Below are positions 41,388 to 50,649 of a DNA stretch of 64,000 bases, piece after piece. Every line of letters begins with the position of its first letter. Position 1 is the first letter of the stretch. The stretch covers positions 1-64,000 of the forward strand of contig CAILNX010000029.1 of the NCBI GenBank assembly GCA_903835685.1, in the 5' to 3' direction. Under the pieces are notes generated by a model. It was not told the origin of the DNA, made no database searches, and was given only the letters and a program-made list of their open reading frames with translations. Both the position numbers and the translations under genes were made by a program. Source of the DNA: an uncultured delta proteobacterium. GTDB taxonomy: Bacteria > Desulfobacterota > Desulfovibrionia > Desulfovibrionales > Desulfovibrionaceae.

Positions 41388-42626
41388 TCAGCCCTGGGTG
41401 GCGGGTTTGGCCTGTTCAGGTTCGACCTTGGGCTCGGGCTTGGGCTCGGCCTGAGGCGGTTGCCCTTCCCTGGCCCGCTTCTCGTCCGGGCTGGGCGCCG
41501 GGATGATGGTCGCGCCCGGGTACAGGCCCAGATGGCCGTCGGTGACCACGGTCTCTCCGGGGAACAGCCCCTTGTCCACCAGGATGTCGTCGCCGATCCG
41601 GCGTCCCTTGACCACCGGCCGCACCTCGATGGTGTTGTCGGCCTTGACCACAAAGGCGATGGTCCCCTCGGGGCCGCGCATAATGGCCCGGGCCGGGACC
41701 ACGACCCGGCCCTTCTCCATGGTCAGCTCCAGGTCCACGTTCACGTACTGCCCGGGCCAGAGCTGCTTGTGGCGGTTCTCAAACAGGGATTCGATGAGCA
41801 CCATGCCGGTCTTGGGGTCCACGGCGTTGTCGAACATGGTCACCACCCCCCATTCCGGGTCGGGCAGGCCCAGGGCCGTGGTTTTGACCCGCAGGGGCTG
41901 CATGGACAGGTAGGCCCGGACCTGGGGCAGGTATTGCTCGGGCAGGGAGAACATCACCTTGATGGGCGTGATCTGGTTGATGACCGCCAGCACGTCCTGG
42001 TTGGCCACGGCCAGGTTGCCCGGGTCCTTGAGGCGCTGGCCCATGCGTCCGGTGAATGGGGCGTAGATGCTGCAATAACTCAAGTTCTGGCGGGCGATCT
42101 CGGCTGCGGCCAGGTTGGCCGCCGCATCGGTGCCGGCCGTGGTGGCGGCCGTGGCCTTCTGCTCGAAATCGTCCCGACTCACGGCCCCGCTGCCCACCAG
42201 GTTCTGGTAGCGGGCGCTGTCGCGCTGGGCCTGGCTGGCCTTGGCCCGGTTGCCCGAGAGATTGGCCATGGCCTGGTTCAAGGACATCTGGAAGGGCCGC
42301 TGGTCCAGGCTGAAGAGCAGGGCGCCCTTGGCCACGTCCTGGCCGTTCTCGAACAGGGCCTTTTCCAGCAGGGCCGTGACCTGGGGCCGGATGGACACCG
42401 AGTTGTAGGCCTCCACATGGCCCGTGGCCTGGAGCATGAGCGGGGCGTCCCGGGCCTCGGCCTTGGCGGTCGAGGCTGGGACCGGCGGCATGCCGTGGGG
42501 TTTGCCCTCTTTCTTTTCACAGGCCGCAAGAGCCCCCAGGGTCAGAATACAGGCCAGAAGAAGTCCGGTCAGAACCGGCGTGGCGGTTCGGCGGGACAGG
42601 GTCAGTGGTGCGCGCGGATTCGGCAT
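41388..42626 (-). CDS. RND membrane fusion protein (periplasmic adaptor lipoprotein)
   Basis: A 412-residue adaptor. The signal peptide ends with the lipobox LAAC (Cys36), so it should be anchored in the inner membrane. The order is a barrel-sandwich part (ATGHVEAYNSVSIRPQVTALLEK), a coiled-coil hairpin (QAQRDSARYQNLVGSGAVSRDDF), IYAPFTGRMGQRLKDPGNLV-type lipoyl half, and a beta-barrel. The final 50 residues are Pro/Glu/Lys-rich. It links the pump to an outer-membrane channel. The arrangement adaptor-pump on one strand is the usual one. Confidence 0.92.
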   Translation of the reverse strand: MPNPRAPLTLSRRTATPVLTGLLLACILTLGALAACEKKEGKPHGMPPVPASTAKAEARDAPLMLQATGHVEAYNSVSIRPQVTALLEKALFENGQDVAKGALLFSLDQRPFQMSLNQAMANLSGNRAKASQAQRDSARYQNLVGSGAVSRDDFEQKATAATTAGTDAAANLAAAEIARQNLSYCSIYAPFTGRMGQRLKDPGNLAVANQDVLAVINQITPIKVMFSLPEQYLPQVRAYLSMQPLRVKTTALGLPDPEWGVVTMFDNAVDPKTGMVLIESLFENRHKQLWPGQYVNVDLELTMEKGRVVVPARAIMRGPEGTIAFVVKADNTIEVRPVVKGRRIGDDILVDKGLFPGETVVTDGHLGLYPGATIIPAPSPDEKRAREGQPPQAEPKPEPKVEPEQAKPATQG

Positions 42627-42763
42627 ATGAGCCCCCGAAGAAGGTCGGATGTTTCCTTTTGAGTGAAGCCTTGTCGACTACTGGACTTTTGATCCCCTCG
42701 CAAGGGCTTGTGGCGCGATGGCGGGTGGTTGCCCGCACCGGCAAGGAGAGGACGAGGTGAAAA

Positions 42764-43207
42764 TCAGGGGCAGGAGGGGGGCGTGCCGGAGAACAGATCC
42801 TTGAGCCAGGCCGGGACGCCCACGGGCCGGTTCTCGTCGTTCAGGCAGGCATGCTCGGTCATGCCCGTGGCCAGGAGCCGGGTCTTATCCTCGGCCAGAA
42901 TCTCGTAGACAAAGACCATGGAGGCCCTGCCCCATTCCCGGATGCCCACGCGCACCCAGATCAGGTCGTCGAACCGGGCCGGGGAGCGGTAGCGGCACTG
43001 GGCCTCGCGCACGGGCAAAAATATCCCCCGGGACTCCACCTCCCGGTAGCTCATGCCCCGGTCCCGGATGAACAGGGATCGGGAACGCTCGAAGAAATGC
43101 AGATACTGGGCGTAATAGACCACGCCCATGGCGTCGGTCTCGCCGTAGGACACGCGGTGGGGCAGCCAGGATTCGGGCTGGGGGAAGGATTTGGGGTCGT
43201 TGGACAT
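42764..43207 (-). CDS. acyl-CoA thioesterase, 4-hydroxybenzoyl-CoA thioesterase/YbgC type
   Basis: A 147-residue hotdog-fold protein. YGETDAMGVVYYAQYLHFFE at 21-40 contains the catalytic Asp (25) and the conserved helix of this family. Such enzymes hydrolyse small or medium acyl-CoA; YbgC belongs to the Tol-Pal locus but no tol gene is nearby. A GTG four codons upstream, overlapping the methyltransferase stop, could be the true start. It is probably coupled to the methyltransferase. Confidence 0.85.
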   Translation of the reverse strand: MSNDPKSFPQPESWLPHRVSYGETDAMGVVYYAQYLHFFERSRSLFIRDRGMSYREVESRGIFLPVREAQCRYRSPARFDDLIWVRVGIREWGRASMVFVYEILAEDKTRLLATGMTEHACLNDENRPVGVPAWLKDLFSGTPPSCP

Positions 43208-43212
43208 TGTAG

Positions 43213-44091
43213 TTAGCACCAGTCCCCGATGAGTTCGGTCATGGCCGGGAGGTGGTCCAGGTCAAAGGGCAGGTCCAGAAGGCCCCGGGCCTGGACCAGG
43301 ATGTCGCAGTTGTCCCCGAAGGGCGGCAGCGTCACCGTCCCCGGCCCCTTGCGGCACACGGCCATGAGCTTGTGGGCCAGGAACAGGGGATAGGCCCGGC
43401 GCATGTCCCGCTCAAAGGTCAGGCTGATGGGGCGAAGGCCCGGCAGGTCGGACTGAATCTCCATGGGCGGGAGCTGGACCGTGTGCATGGAGGGCAGGGC
43501 GCGCACCTTGTCCAGGTCCACGGCATAGGGGATTTCCAAATACAGCCCCTCGATCTCGAATCCCGAGACCAGGAGCAGTTCGATGAAGCTCAAATAGGTG
43601 TACCAGCGGATGTGGCCCAGATGCCAGAGCCCGTGGCCGTAGAGGAATTTGCCTTCAAGAATTTTGTACAGGAAGTCCCAGTGCTGGAGATTGGGCACGG
43701 CGATGAGCAGTTTGCCCTGGGGGGAAAGATACTTGCGCAGTTTGCACAGGGTGTACCAGGGGTCGTAGAGGTGCTCGGCTACGTCGTGGAGCAGGATGAA
43801 GTTGAAGAAATTTTCGTATTCCTGGCCCAGGCCCGCCTCGGACTGCTCCAGGTTCAGGTTCCAGAGCCGGTCCAGGATGCCCTTCAAATGCCCCGAGACC
43901 TTGGGGTCCAGCTCCAGGCCGTAGAGTTCGGTGCAGTGCTTGTCCCGCAGCAGGCGCAGGAGCAGCCCCCCGGACCCGCAGCCGAAGTCCAGGATGCGCC
44001 GGGCCTGGTCCGGGACCATGCGATAGATGTTTTTGCGAAAGGCGCTCTGGCTGATGACCTGGTCGATGATCTCGGACTTGCTGGGCGACAT
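43213..44091 (-). CDS. class I SAM-dependent methyltransferase
   Basis: A 292-residue protein with SAM motif I DFGCGSGG at 35-42, acidic GLELD, and FILLHDVAEHLYDP as motif post-I/II, a pattern common among ubiquinone/menaquinone- and lipid- or glycan-modifying methyltransferases. About 90 residues after the catalytic fold are not recognised. GGAGACC precedes the ATG. It is followed at once by the thioesterase gene. The substrate is not known. Confidence 0.75.
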   Translation of the reverse strand: MSPSKSEIIDQVISQSAFRKNIYRMVPDQARRILDFGCGSGGLLLRLLRDKHCTELYGLELDPKVSGHLKGILDRLWNLNLEQSEAGLGQEYENFFNFILLHDVAEHLYDPWYTLCKLRKYLSPQGKLLIAVPNLQHWDFLYKILEGKFLYGHGLWHLGHIRWYTYLSFIELLLVSGFEIEGLYLEIPYAVDLDKVRALPSMHTVQLPPMEIQSDLPGLRPISLTFERDMRRAYPLFLAHKLMAVCRKGPGTVTLPPFGDNCDILVQARGLLDLPFDLDHLPAMTELIGDWC

Positions 44092-44340
44092 GGGGTCTCC
44101 TGACAGCCAGGGGTGGTTTCTCAAGCGGCGTTCCCGGAACGCGGTCAACCAAGAAAGAAGAATAAAAATAAATAATTATTTCAAATTGTTGCGTTTCATC
44201 TGGAGTCGCTGCCATGTTTGGAACGCAACACTCGCGTCGTCTGCTGAAGTCCTTCGATCCGAAGGAGAGGCGTAATACAAAGGAAATCCATTTTTCTTGT
44301 TTTTCTTCTTCTCTTCCTTGGGCGATTCTCTGATGGGGGG
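44092..44340. other. AT-rich intergenic region upstream of the methyltransferase
   Basis: About 250 bases between two leftward genes. Bases 44150-44200 and 44270-44320 are AT- and purine/pyrimidine-rich (AATAAATAATTATTT among them). The methyltransferase promoter should be here, but no confident -35/-10 pair was found. No ORF or RNA was recognised. Confidence 0.3.
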
Positions 44341-45531
44341 CTACCGAATCTGCTTCAGCGCCCAGTCCATGAATTCGTGCCCCTGCTCCAGGATCAGGCC
44401 CGTGCCCTGGGCCAGGCGTTCGGAAAAGCCCGGCAGGCCCGAGGCCGCGCACCCGGGATAGTGGAACAGGAAGGGCACCGGGTCCGGGGTGTGGGTCTTT
44501 TCGGCAATGGGCGTGTAGTGGTCGCATGTTACCACCCAGGCCACGTCTTGTCCGGCCAGGGCCGCCCGCAGGGGGCCGACCACCCGGGCGTCGAAGCGGG
44601 CCAGGGATTCCACCTTGTCCGCCGCGTTCCCGGCATGCCCGCACTCGTCCGGGGCCTCCACGTGCACAAAGGCGAAGTCCCCGCCCCGGTCCAGAAAATC
44701 CAGGGCGGCGGCCACCTTGCCCTCGTAATTGGTGTCCAGAAGCCCGGTCACTCCGGGAATCTCGGGCACCTCCATGGACATGGCCCGGCCCAGGCCCCGG
44801 ATCAGGTCCACGGCGGAAATGGCCATGCCGGTCAGCCCGAAGCGCTCCTGGAACGGGGACAGGGTCAGGGGGCGGCCCTGGCCCCAGGGCCAGACAGCGT
44901 TGGCCTTGGTGGGATTGGTCTTCTCGGCCAGGCGCTCCACGGCCAGGTGCACCAGGTCCCAGAGCCGGGCGCTCTTGGAAAAGGCCAGCATGTCCGGCCG
45001 GATGGGCCGGTCGGTGATGTCGTGGGGGGGGCGCACGCGGATGCGGGCCTCGTCCTCAAGCGCCCCGCCCTTTTGCACCAGAAGGTGCCGGTACTGCACC
45101 CCGGGATGAAAGGAGAACATCTCGTCTCCCAGGTTCTCCTGGAGGTCCCGGACCAGAGGCGCGGACTCTTCGGTGCGGATGTGCCCCGAACTGTAGTCGC
45201 GCATGATCCCGTCGGGTGTGAATTCCGAGACCGTGACCAGGTTCATGCGCCAGACCAGGTCGTCCGGGTCGAGGATCAGGCCTTGGGCTGCGGCCTCGAT
45301 GGGACCCCGGCCGGTGTGGTGCACGCTGGGGTCAAAGCCCAGCAGGGACATGTTGGCCACGTCCGAGCCCGGGGGCAGGCCCTCGGGCACGGTGCGGCAG
45401 CGGCCCACCAGGCCTGTCCGGGCCAGCTCGTCCATGTTTGGGGTATGGGCGGCCTCCAGAGGAGTCTTGCCGTCGAGTGCGGCCAAAGGCCAGTCGCCCA
45501 TGCCGTCGGCGACCAGGAAGAGGAGCTTCAT
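44341..45531 (-). CDS. apgM: ApgM-type 2,3-bisphosphoglycerate-independent phosphoglycerate mutase family; candidate homoserine kinase
   Basis: A 396-residue alkaline phosphatase-superfamily protein. The metal/catalytic pattern is complete: VADGMGDWP near the start, SDVANMSLLGFDP with the nucleophile Ser, VHVEAPDECGHAGN and CDHYTP near the end. The family is named for phosphoglycerate mutase, but in some bacteria without ThrB an ApgM relative next to hom is believed to phosphorylate homoserine. Here it follows hom with one base between stop and start. I therefore regard homoserine kinase as at least as likely as mutase activity. Sequence alone does not separate the two. Confidence 0.85.
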   Translation of the reverse strand: MKLLFLVADGMGDWPLAALDGKTPLEAAHTPNMDELARTGLVGRCRTVPEGLPPGSDVANMSLLGFDPSVHHTGRGPIEAAAQGLILDPDDLVWRMNLVTVSEFTPDGIMRDYSSGHIRTEESAPLVRDLQENLGDEMFSFHPGVQYRHLLVQKGGALEDEARIRVRPPHDITDRPIRPDMLAFSKSARLWDLVHLAVERLAEKTNPTKANAVWPWGQGRPLTLSPFQERFGLTGMAISAVDLIRGLGRAMSMEVPEIPGVTGLLDTNYEGKVAAALDFLDRGGDFAFVHVEAPDECGHAGNAADKVESLARFDARVVGPLRAALAGQDVAWVVTCDHYTPIAEKTHTPDPVPFLFHYPGCAASGLPGFSERLAQGTGLILEQGHEFMDWALKQIR

Positions 45532-45532
45532 A

Positions 45533-46828
45533 TCACAGAATCCTATAGTGCACCGTGGGGCTCTCGATGAAGTCCATGGCGTCGATGGCGGACACGGCCT
45601 CGCGCACGGCCTTGACCGTGGCCTCGTGGGTCAGGAATACGATGGGCACGCTGGTCCCGGACTCGTCGCCCTTCTGGGCCGCCTGGGCGATGGAGATGCC
45701 GTGGTCGGCCATGGCCTTGGCGATGGCGGCCATGACTCCGGGCCGGTCGGCCACGGTGAAGCGGAAATAATGCTCGGATATGGCCTGGTCCGGGGGCAGG
45801 ATCTCGGCCCGGGGCAGGGCCTTTACCCCGTATCCGGTGTTGTTGGGCAGAAAGGAGGGCGAGCAGATGGCCATGATGTCCGCAGCCACGGCGCTGGCCG
45901 TGGGCAGGCTGCCCGCGCCCTGGCCGTGGAAGAAGACCGGACCCACGGCGTTGCCCTCCACGCGCACGGCGTTGTAGTTCCCGCCCACCCGGGCCAGGAG
46001 GAAGGTGTACTTGACCAGGGTGGGGGCCAGTCCCGCGTCGATCTTGCCGTCCACCTCCCGGGCGTGGCCGATGAGCTTGATGCGGTAGCCGAAGTCCCGG
46101 GCGAAATCGATGTCCAGGGGCGAGACCCCGGTGATGCCCGTGACCGGGATCATCTCATAAGGATAGTGCACCCCGTAGGCCAGGCGGATGAGCAGGACCA
46201 GCTTGTGGGCCGCGTCCCCGCCTCCGATGTCCAGGGTGGGGTCGGCCTCGGCGTAGCCCAGCTCCTGAGCCTGTTTCAGGGCCGTGTCGAAGTCCAGCTT
46301 GTCCGTGGTCATGCGGGACAGGATGTAGTTGGACGTGCCGTTTAATATGCCCAAAAGCTCCTTGATCCGGTTGGCGGCCAGGCTCTCCTTCACGGCCTGG
46401 ACAATGGGGATGCCCCCGGCCACGGCCGCCTCGTAATAGAGCGCCCGGCCCTTTTCGGCCGCCAGGGCGAACAGCTCCTCCCCGTGCTCGGCCAGCAGGG
46501 CCTTGTTGGCCGTGACCACGTGCTTGCCAGCGGTCAGGGCCTTGGCGATGAAGGTCTTGGCGATGCCAAGGCCCCCCATGAGCTCCACGGCGATGTCAAT
46601 GTCCGGATCGCTGAAGATGTCGTCCAGGCTGGTGGTCACGGTGGGGCAGGTGGTGCGCGCGGAGTAGAACTCCTTGACCTTGTCCGGGTGCAGGTCCACG
46701 ACCCTGGCCATGACCACCCGCTTGCCCAGCCGGGCCGAAATCAGGTCCGCGTTCTCGTCCAGGACCTGGGCCAGGCCCGAACCCACCGTGCCGAAACCGG
46801 CCAGACCAACCTTGACCACGTCTTTCAT
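45533..46828 (-). CDS. hom: homoserine dehydrogenase
   Basis: A 431-residue enzyme: NAD(P)-binding AGFGTVGSGLAQVL at the N-terminus, catalytic region GILNGTSNYILSRM and AEADPTLDIGGGDAAHKL, and a C-terminal ACT domain (FRFTVADRPGVMAAIAKAMADHGISI) for feedback by threonine. It reduces aspartate semialdehyde to homoserine. It lies between an aminotransferase gene (19 bases upstream) and apgM (1 base downstream), so the three form an operon. Confidence 0.95.
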   Translation of the reverse strand: MKDVVKVGLAGFGTVGSGLAQVLDENADLISARLGKRVVMARVVDLHPDKVKEFYSARTTCPTVTTSLDDIFSDPDIDIAVELMGGLGIAKTFIAKALTAGKHVVTANKALLAEHGEELFALAAEKGRALYYEAAVAGGIPIVQAVKESLAANRIKELLGILNGTSNYILSRMTTDKLDFDTALKQAQELGYAEADPTLDIGGGDAAHKLVLLIRLAYGVHYPYEMIPVTGITGVSPLDIDFARDFGYRIKLIGHAREVDGKIDAGLAPTLVKYTFLLARVGGNYNAVRVEGNAVGPVFFHGQGAGSLPTASAVAADIMAICSPSFLPNNTGYGVKALPRAEILPPDQAISEHYFRFTVADRPGVMAAIAKAMADHGISIAQAAQKGDESGTSVPIVFLTHEATVKAVREAVSAIDAMDFIESPTVHYRIL

Positions 46829-46847
46829 GATACTGTCCTTCGTGTTG

Positions 46848-48020
46848 CTATTTGCAGAAAAACTGGCGCAGTCCGCGCACGGCCTGGTTGATGCGCTGGC
46901 GGTTCTCCACCAGGGCGAAGCGCACGTGCCCGTCCCCGTACTGGCCGAATCCCAGGCCCGGTGACACGGCCACCTTGGCCTCCTTGAGCAGGAGCTTGGC
47001 GAACTCCACCGAGCCCATCTTGCGGAATTCCTCGGGGATCTCGGCCCAGACGAACATGGTGGCCTTGGGCGCGGGCACGTTCCAGCCCACCCGGTTCAGG
47101 CCCTCGATCAGGGCGTCCCGGCGGTCCTGGTGCACGTCCATGATCTCGCGCACGCAGTCCTGAGGGCCGTTCAAGGCCGCGCAGGCCGCGATCTGGATGG
47201 GCTGGAAGATGCCGTAGTCCAGATAGCTCTTGATCCGGGTCAGGGCCTGGACCATCTCCTTGTTGCCGCAGCAGAATCCCACCCGCCATCCAGCCATGGA
47301 GTAGCTCTTGGTCAGGGAGAAGAACTCCACGCCCACGTCCTTGGCCCCCTTGGCCTGCAAAAAGCTCGGGGCCACGTACCCGTCAAAGGTGAAGTCCGCG
47401 TAGGCGAAATCGTGGATGACCAGCAGGTTGTTGTCCTTGCAGAAATCGACCACGCGCTGAAAGAATTCCGCGTCGGCCAGGACCGTGGTCGGGTTGTGCG
47501 GATAGTTCAGGATGAGCAGCTTGGGCTTGGGCCAGGTCTGCTTCATGGCCGTGGTCAGGTCCTCGAAGAAGTCCCGGTCCGGGCCGATGGGAATGCGCCG
47601 CACGTCCGCGCCCGCGATGATGCTGGCGAAAGGATGGATGGGGTAGGCCGGGTCCGGGGCAAAGACCACGTCGCCGGGGGAGAGCATGACCAGGGCCAGG
47701 TGGGCCAGGCCTTCCTTGGCCCCCATGGTCACCACCACCTCCTGGTCCGGGTCCAGCTCCACGCCAAAGCGGCGCAGATACCAGTTGGCGATGGCCAGGC
47801 GCAGGCCGCTGATGCCCTTGGAGGCGCTGTAGCGATGGTTGGCGGGTTTCTGGGCGGCCTCGATCAGCTTTTCCACGATGTGCTTGGGCGTGGGCAGGTC
47901 AGGGTTGCCCATCCCTAAGTCGATGATGTCCTCGCCCTGACGCCGCATCTGCATCTTGAGCGCGTTCACCGTGGCGAAGACATAAGGCGGCAGCCGGTGG
48001 ACGCGGGGAAAATCGTACAT
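46848..48020 (-). CDS. PLP-dependent class I/II aminotransferase (AlaC / LL-DAP aminotransferase-like)
   Basis: A 390-residue fold-type I aminotransferase. The PLP lysine is in [15 protein letters not shown], with YPHNPT and HDFAYADF as the cofactor-binding Asn and Asp/Tyr blocks. The start [22 protein letters not shown] and the pattern [15 protein letters not shown] are those of AlaC-like enzymes, which make alanine or, in relatives, LL-diaminopimelate or glutamate from other keto acids. AAGGAG precedes the ATG. The operon with hom and apgM points to the aspartate family of amino acids. Confidence 0.88.
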   Translation of the reverse strand: MYDFPRVHRLPPYVFATVNALKMQMRRQGEDIIDLGMGNPDLPTPKHIVEKLIEAAQKPANHRYSASKGISGLRLAIANWYLRRFGVELDPDQEVVVTMGAKEGLAHLALVMLSPGDVVFAPDPAYPIHPFASIIAGADVRRIPIGPDRDFFEDLTTAMKQTWPKPKLLILNYPHNPTTVLADAEFFQRVVDFCKDNNLLVIHDFAYADFTFDGYVAPSFLQAKGAKDVGVEFFSLTKSYSMAGWRVGFCCGNKEMVQALTRIKSYLDYGIFQPIQIAACAALNGPQDCVREIMDVHQDRRDALIEGLNRVGWNVPAPKATMFVWAEIPEEFRKMGSVEFAKLLLKEAKVAVSPGLGFGQYGDGHVRFALVENRQRINQAVRGLRQFFCK

Positions 48021-48185
48021 GACCGCTTCTCTCCTTGGAGTTTGCACGGACGGGTTGACGGTGAACCGTTTCTTTAGCCGGGAGGGGGGGCTTCGTCAAC
48101 GCTGTCCGGGTGGAAAATGCCATTGCTCTTGCCCGGCTTTCGTGCCATGGCTTAAACTCAGGAACCCCTCGGAAAGGAGACCTTC

Positions 48186-48719
48186 ATGGCGCACAGGCTG
48201 GATTATCGGGTCATGCTCGAAGAAGCCCTGGTAGAGGCCCGGCTGGGCCTGGCCGAGGGCGGGCTGCCCGTGGGCGCGGCCCTGTTCGACGAGGCCGGGC
48301 GGCTCATCGGCCGGGGCCGCAATCGTCGGGTCCAGGACCAGGACCCGTCCATGCACGCGGCCGTGAACGCCTTTCGCAACGCGGGCCGCCGGAAGGACTA
48401 CGCGGGCACGGTCCTGGCCCTGACCCAGGCCCCCTGCTGGTTCTGCTCCGGCCTGGTCCGCCAGTTCGGCATCGCCACGGTGGTGGTCGGGGACGTGGCC
48501 CACGGTCGGGGCGGGTTGTCCTGGCTCAAGCGCCACGGGGTGAAGATCGTGGAGGTGAAGAGCCCGGCCTGCGAGGAGCTTCTGGACCGCTTCATCCTGG
48601 CCCAGCCCGGGCTGTGGGAGGAGGACCAGGGACTGGCCCCGGATTCGGTCCGGGTCGCGGTCAGTGGGCCGACCGATGTTCAGCCGAAAAAGAGGGCCAA
48701 GCAGAATATCTTCCTGTGA
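48186..48719 (+). CDS. cytosine deaminase-like (yeast FCY1-type) protein lacking the catalytic Glu
   Basis: A 177-residue protein of the cytidine deaminase superfamily. The zinc ligands are present: His57 in MHAAVNAF and Cys84/Cys87 in PCWFC. The overall pattern, including NAFRNAGRR after the His and LDRFILAQPGLWEEDQG near the end, follows yeast cytosine deaminase. But the proton-shuttle Glu two residues after the His (HGE or HAE in active enzymes) is Ala59; the codon is GCC. An active enzyme is therefore doubtful; it may be a pseudoenzyme, bind nucleobase without deamination, or use another acid. A sequence error cannot be excluded. AAAGGAG precedes the start. It is not part of a pyrimidine operon here. 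Confidence 0.85.
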   Translation: MAHRLDYRVMLEEALVEARLGLAEGGLPVGAALFDEAGRLIGRGRNRRVQDQDPSMHAAVNAFRNAGRRKDYAGTVLALTQAPCWFCSGLVRQFGIATVVVGDVAHGRGGLSWLKRHGVKIVEVKSPACEELLDRFILAQPGLWEEDQGLAPDSVRVAVSGPTDVQPKKRAKQNIFL

Positions 48720-48852
48720 TGGCGCGGCCATGTTCCGCCCATCTTGACAGCCAGGGCGACCCGGGCCAAAGTGACCGGCGTTCCCAACCCGAGCCCCTGG
48801 GCCGCGCGGCCCGGGCCGGGCGTCCGTGAACCTTCACCCCTGGTTTGTATCC

Positions 48853-50649
48853 ATGAAAGCATCCCGCCTTCCCGCCTTCCTCCTCATCCTGGTCCTTTGG
48901 GCTCTGCCCGGCCTGGCTGACAACGCCACCGACAAGCCAGTCTCGACGACAGTTGCGACGACAGTTACGACGACAGTCCCGACCGCAATCCCGGCCGTAC
49001 CGACCTCCAACGACTCCGCCCGGCCCTTGGTCGAGACCCCCAAGGCCCCGGTCAAGGCCGCGCCCCCGGCCCCGCTCACCGAGCAGGAGAACGCCACCCT
49101 CCAGACCCTCTCCTCCATCCGGGAGAGCCTGGACGACTTAAGGTCCGAGCTGACCGCCAAGCGCCAGGCCCTGTCCCGGGCCAGGAGCGAGGACCAGAAG
49201 GTGGCCCTGGCCGCTGAGATTACCACCTTGAACGACCGGATCGCCAGCCTGGAGCGCAGTTTCGAATCCATCTCCACGGGCGCGGACCTGGACAGCTTCA
49301 CGGCCAAGCGGGTGGAGAAGTTCGACTGGACCAGCGAACTTCAGGCCATCCTGGGTCCCATCCTTCAGGAACTCAAAGGCCTGACCGAGCGGCCCCGGGA
49401 GATCGAGCGCCTGCGCAACCAGGTGGAGTACTACCAGGCCAGGGTCCCGGCCATCCAGGCCGCCCAGGCCAAGGTGGACCGCATGGCCGAGGTCACCCGC
49501 GACCGGGCGGTGCTCAAGCTCCTGGACTCGGTGCGCAAGACCTGGGAGAGCCGGGAGCAGCAGGCCTCCGGTGAGCTTTCCGTGGTCCAGTACCAGTTGG
49601 CCGAAAAGCTCAAGGACCGCACCTCGGTGCTGGAGTCCGTGCAGAACATGGCCCGGAGTTTCTTTCAGAGCCGGGGCCGGAACCTGATCCTGTCCATCCT
49701 GGCCTTCGTGTCCGTGTTCGTGATCCTGAATTTCAGCCTGCGGGCTGTGCACCGGGTGAGTCCCCTGCACACCGTGGGTAAGGCCAGCTTCCTCTCCCGC
49801 CTCTTCGACATTCTGTACCACGGCCTGACCGTCATCGGGGCCACCACGGCCGGTCTGGCCGTGCTCTACATCGCCGGGGACTGGCTGCTTCTGGGCCTGG
49901 CCCTGATCTTTCTCTTTGGCGCGGCCTGGGCGGCCAAGCAGAGCCTGTCCAAGTTCTGGGACCAGTGCAAGCTGCTCCTGGACCTGGGCACCGTGCGCGA
50001 GGGCGAGCGGATCATCTACAACGGCCTGCCCTTCAAGGTCGCGGCCTTGAACGTCTATTCCTCCCTGGTCAATCCCAATCTGCGCGGCGGCCGGGTGCGC
50101 CTGCCCCTCCAGACCCTGGTGGGTATGAACTCCCGGCCTTTCGATCCCGAGGAGCTGTGGTTCCCCTCCCGGGAAGGGGACTGGGTGCTCCTGCCGGACA
50201 ATGTCTACGGCCGGGTGGTGCTTCAGACCCCGGAAGTGGTCCAGGTCGTCCTGCCCGGGGGGAGCCGCCGCAGCTTTCCGGCGGCCAGGTTCCTGGAGAT
50301 GAGCCCCATCAACCTGTCCACGGGCTTTCGGGCCAGGACGGTCATCGGCCTGGACTACAGCCTCCAGGAGAAGTGCCTGGTGGAGATTCCGAAGATATTG
50401 CAGGCTTACGTGCGGGAAGGCCTGGAACGCGAGGGCTTCAAGGCCCAGGTGCACGACGTGAGCGCCTCGCTCATGCAGGCCGGGGCCTCGTCCCTGGACA
50501 TGCTTGTGGTGGCGGATTTCGACGGGGCCGCAGCCAGCAAATATCTGGCCCTGTCCGGGCTCATGCACCGGTTCTGCGTGGAGGCCTGCACCAAAAACGG
50601 CTGGAACATTCCCTTCCAGCAGATCGTGGTGCGTCAGGCAGGCCAATGA
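48853..50649 (+). CDS. MscS-like membrane protein with large N-terminal coiled-coil region
   Basis: A 598-residue protein. A signal peptide (KASRLPAFLLILVLWALPGLA) precedes a Thr/Val/Pro-rich stretch and about 180 residues of predicted coiled coil (LSSIRESLDDLRSELTAKRQALS and onward), probably periplasmic. Two or three membrane helices follow (LILSILAFVSVFVILNF, VIGATTAGLAVLYIAG, LLLGLALIFLFGAAW). The next 90 residues resemble the MscS beta domain: VREGERIIYNGLPFKVAAL and GRVRLPLQTLVGMNSRPFDP. A final alpha/beta region ends the chain. I regard it as a divergent mechanosensitive channel or a relative used for sensing. Its end overlaps the NeuA-like gene by four bases. Confidence 0.65.
   Translation: MKASRLPAFLLILVLWALPGLADNATDKPVSTTVATTVTTTVPTAIPAVPTSNDSARPLVETPKAPVKAAPPAPLTEQENATLQTLSSIRESLDDLRSELTAKRQALSRARSEDQKVALAAEITTLNDRIASLERSFESISTGADLDSFTAKRVEKFDWTSELQAILGPILQELKGLTERPREIERLRNQVEYYQARVPAIQAAQAKVDRMAEVTRDRAVLKLLDSVRKTWESREQQASGELSVVQYQLAEKLKDRTSVLESVQNMARSFFQSRGRNLILSILAFVSVFVILNFSLRAVHRVSPLHTVGKASFLSRLFDILYHGLTVIGATTAGLAVLYIAGDWLLLGLALIFLFGAAWAAKQSLSKFWDQCKLLLDLGTVREGERIIYNGLPFKVAALNVYSSLVNPNLRGGRVRLPLQTLVGMNSRPFDPEELWFPSREGDWVLLPDNVYGRVVLQTPEVVQVVLPGGSRRSFPAARFLEMSPINLSTGFRARTVIGLDYSLQEKCLVEIPKILQAYVREGLEREGFKAQVHDVSASLMQAGASSLDMLVVADFDGAAASKYLALSGLMHRFCVEACTKNGWNIPFQQIVVRQAGQ

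Noticed and set aside
37936-41454. 1172-codon rightward open frame over the RND genes
   Set aside because: It is the antisense shadow of the pump and adaptor genes: no ribosome binding site, His/Gly/Asp-rich nonsense composition, while the leftward frames are clear families.
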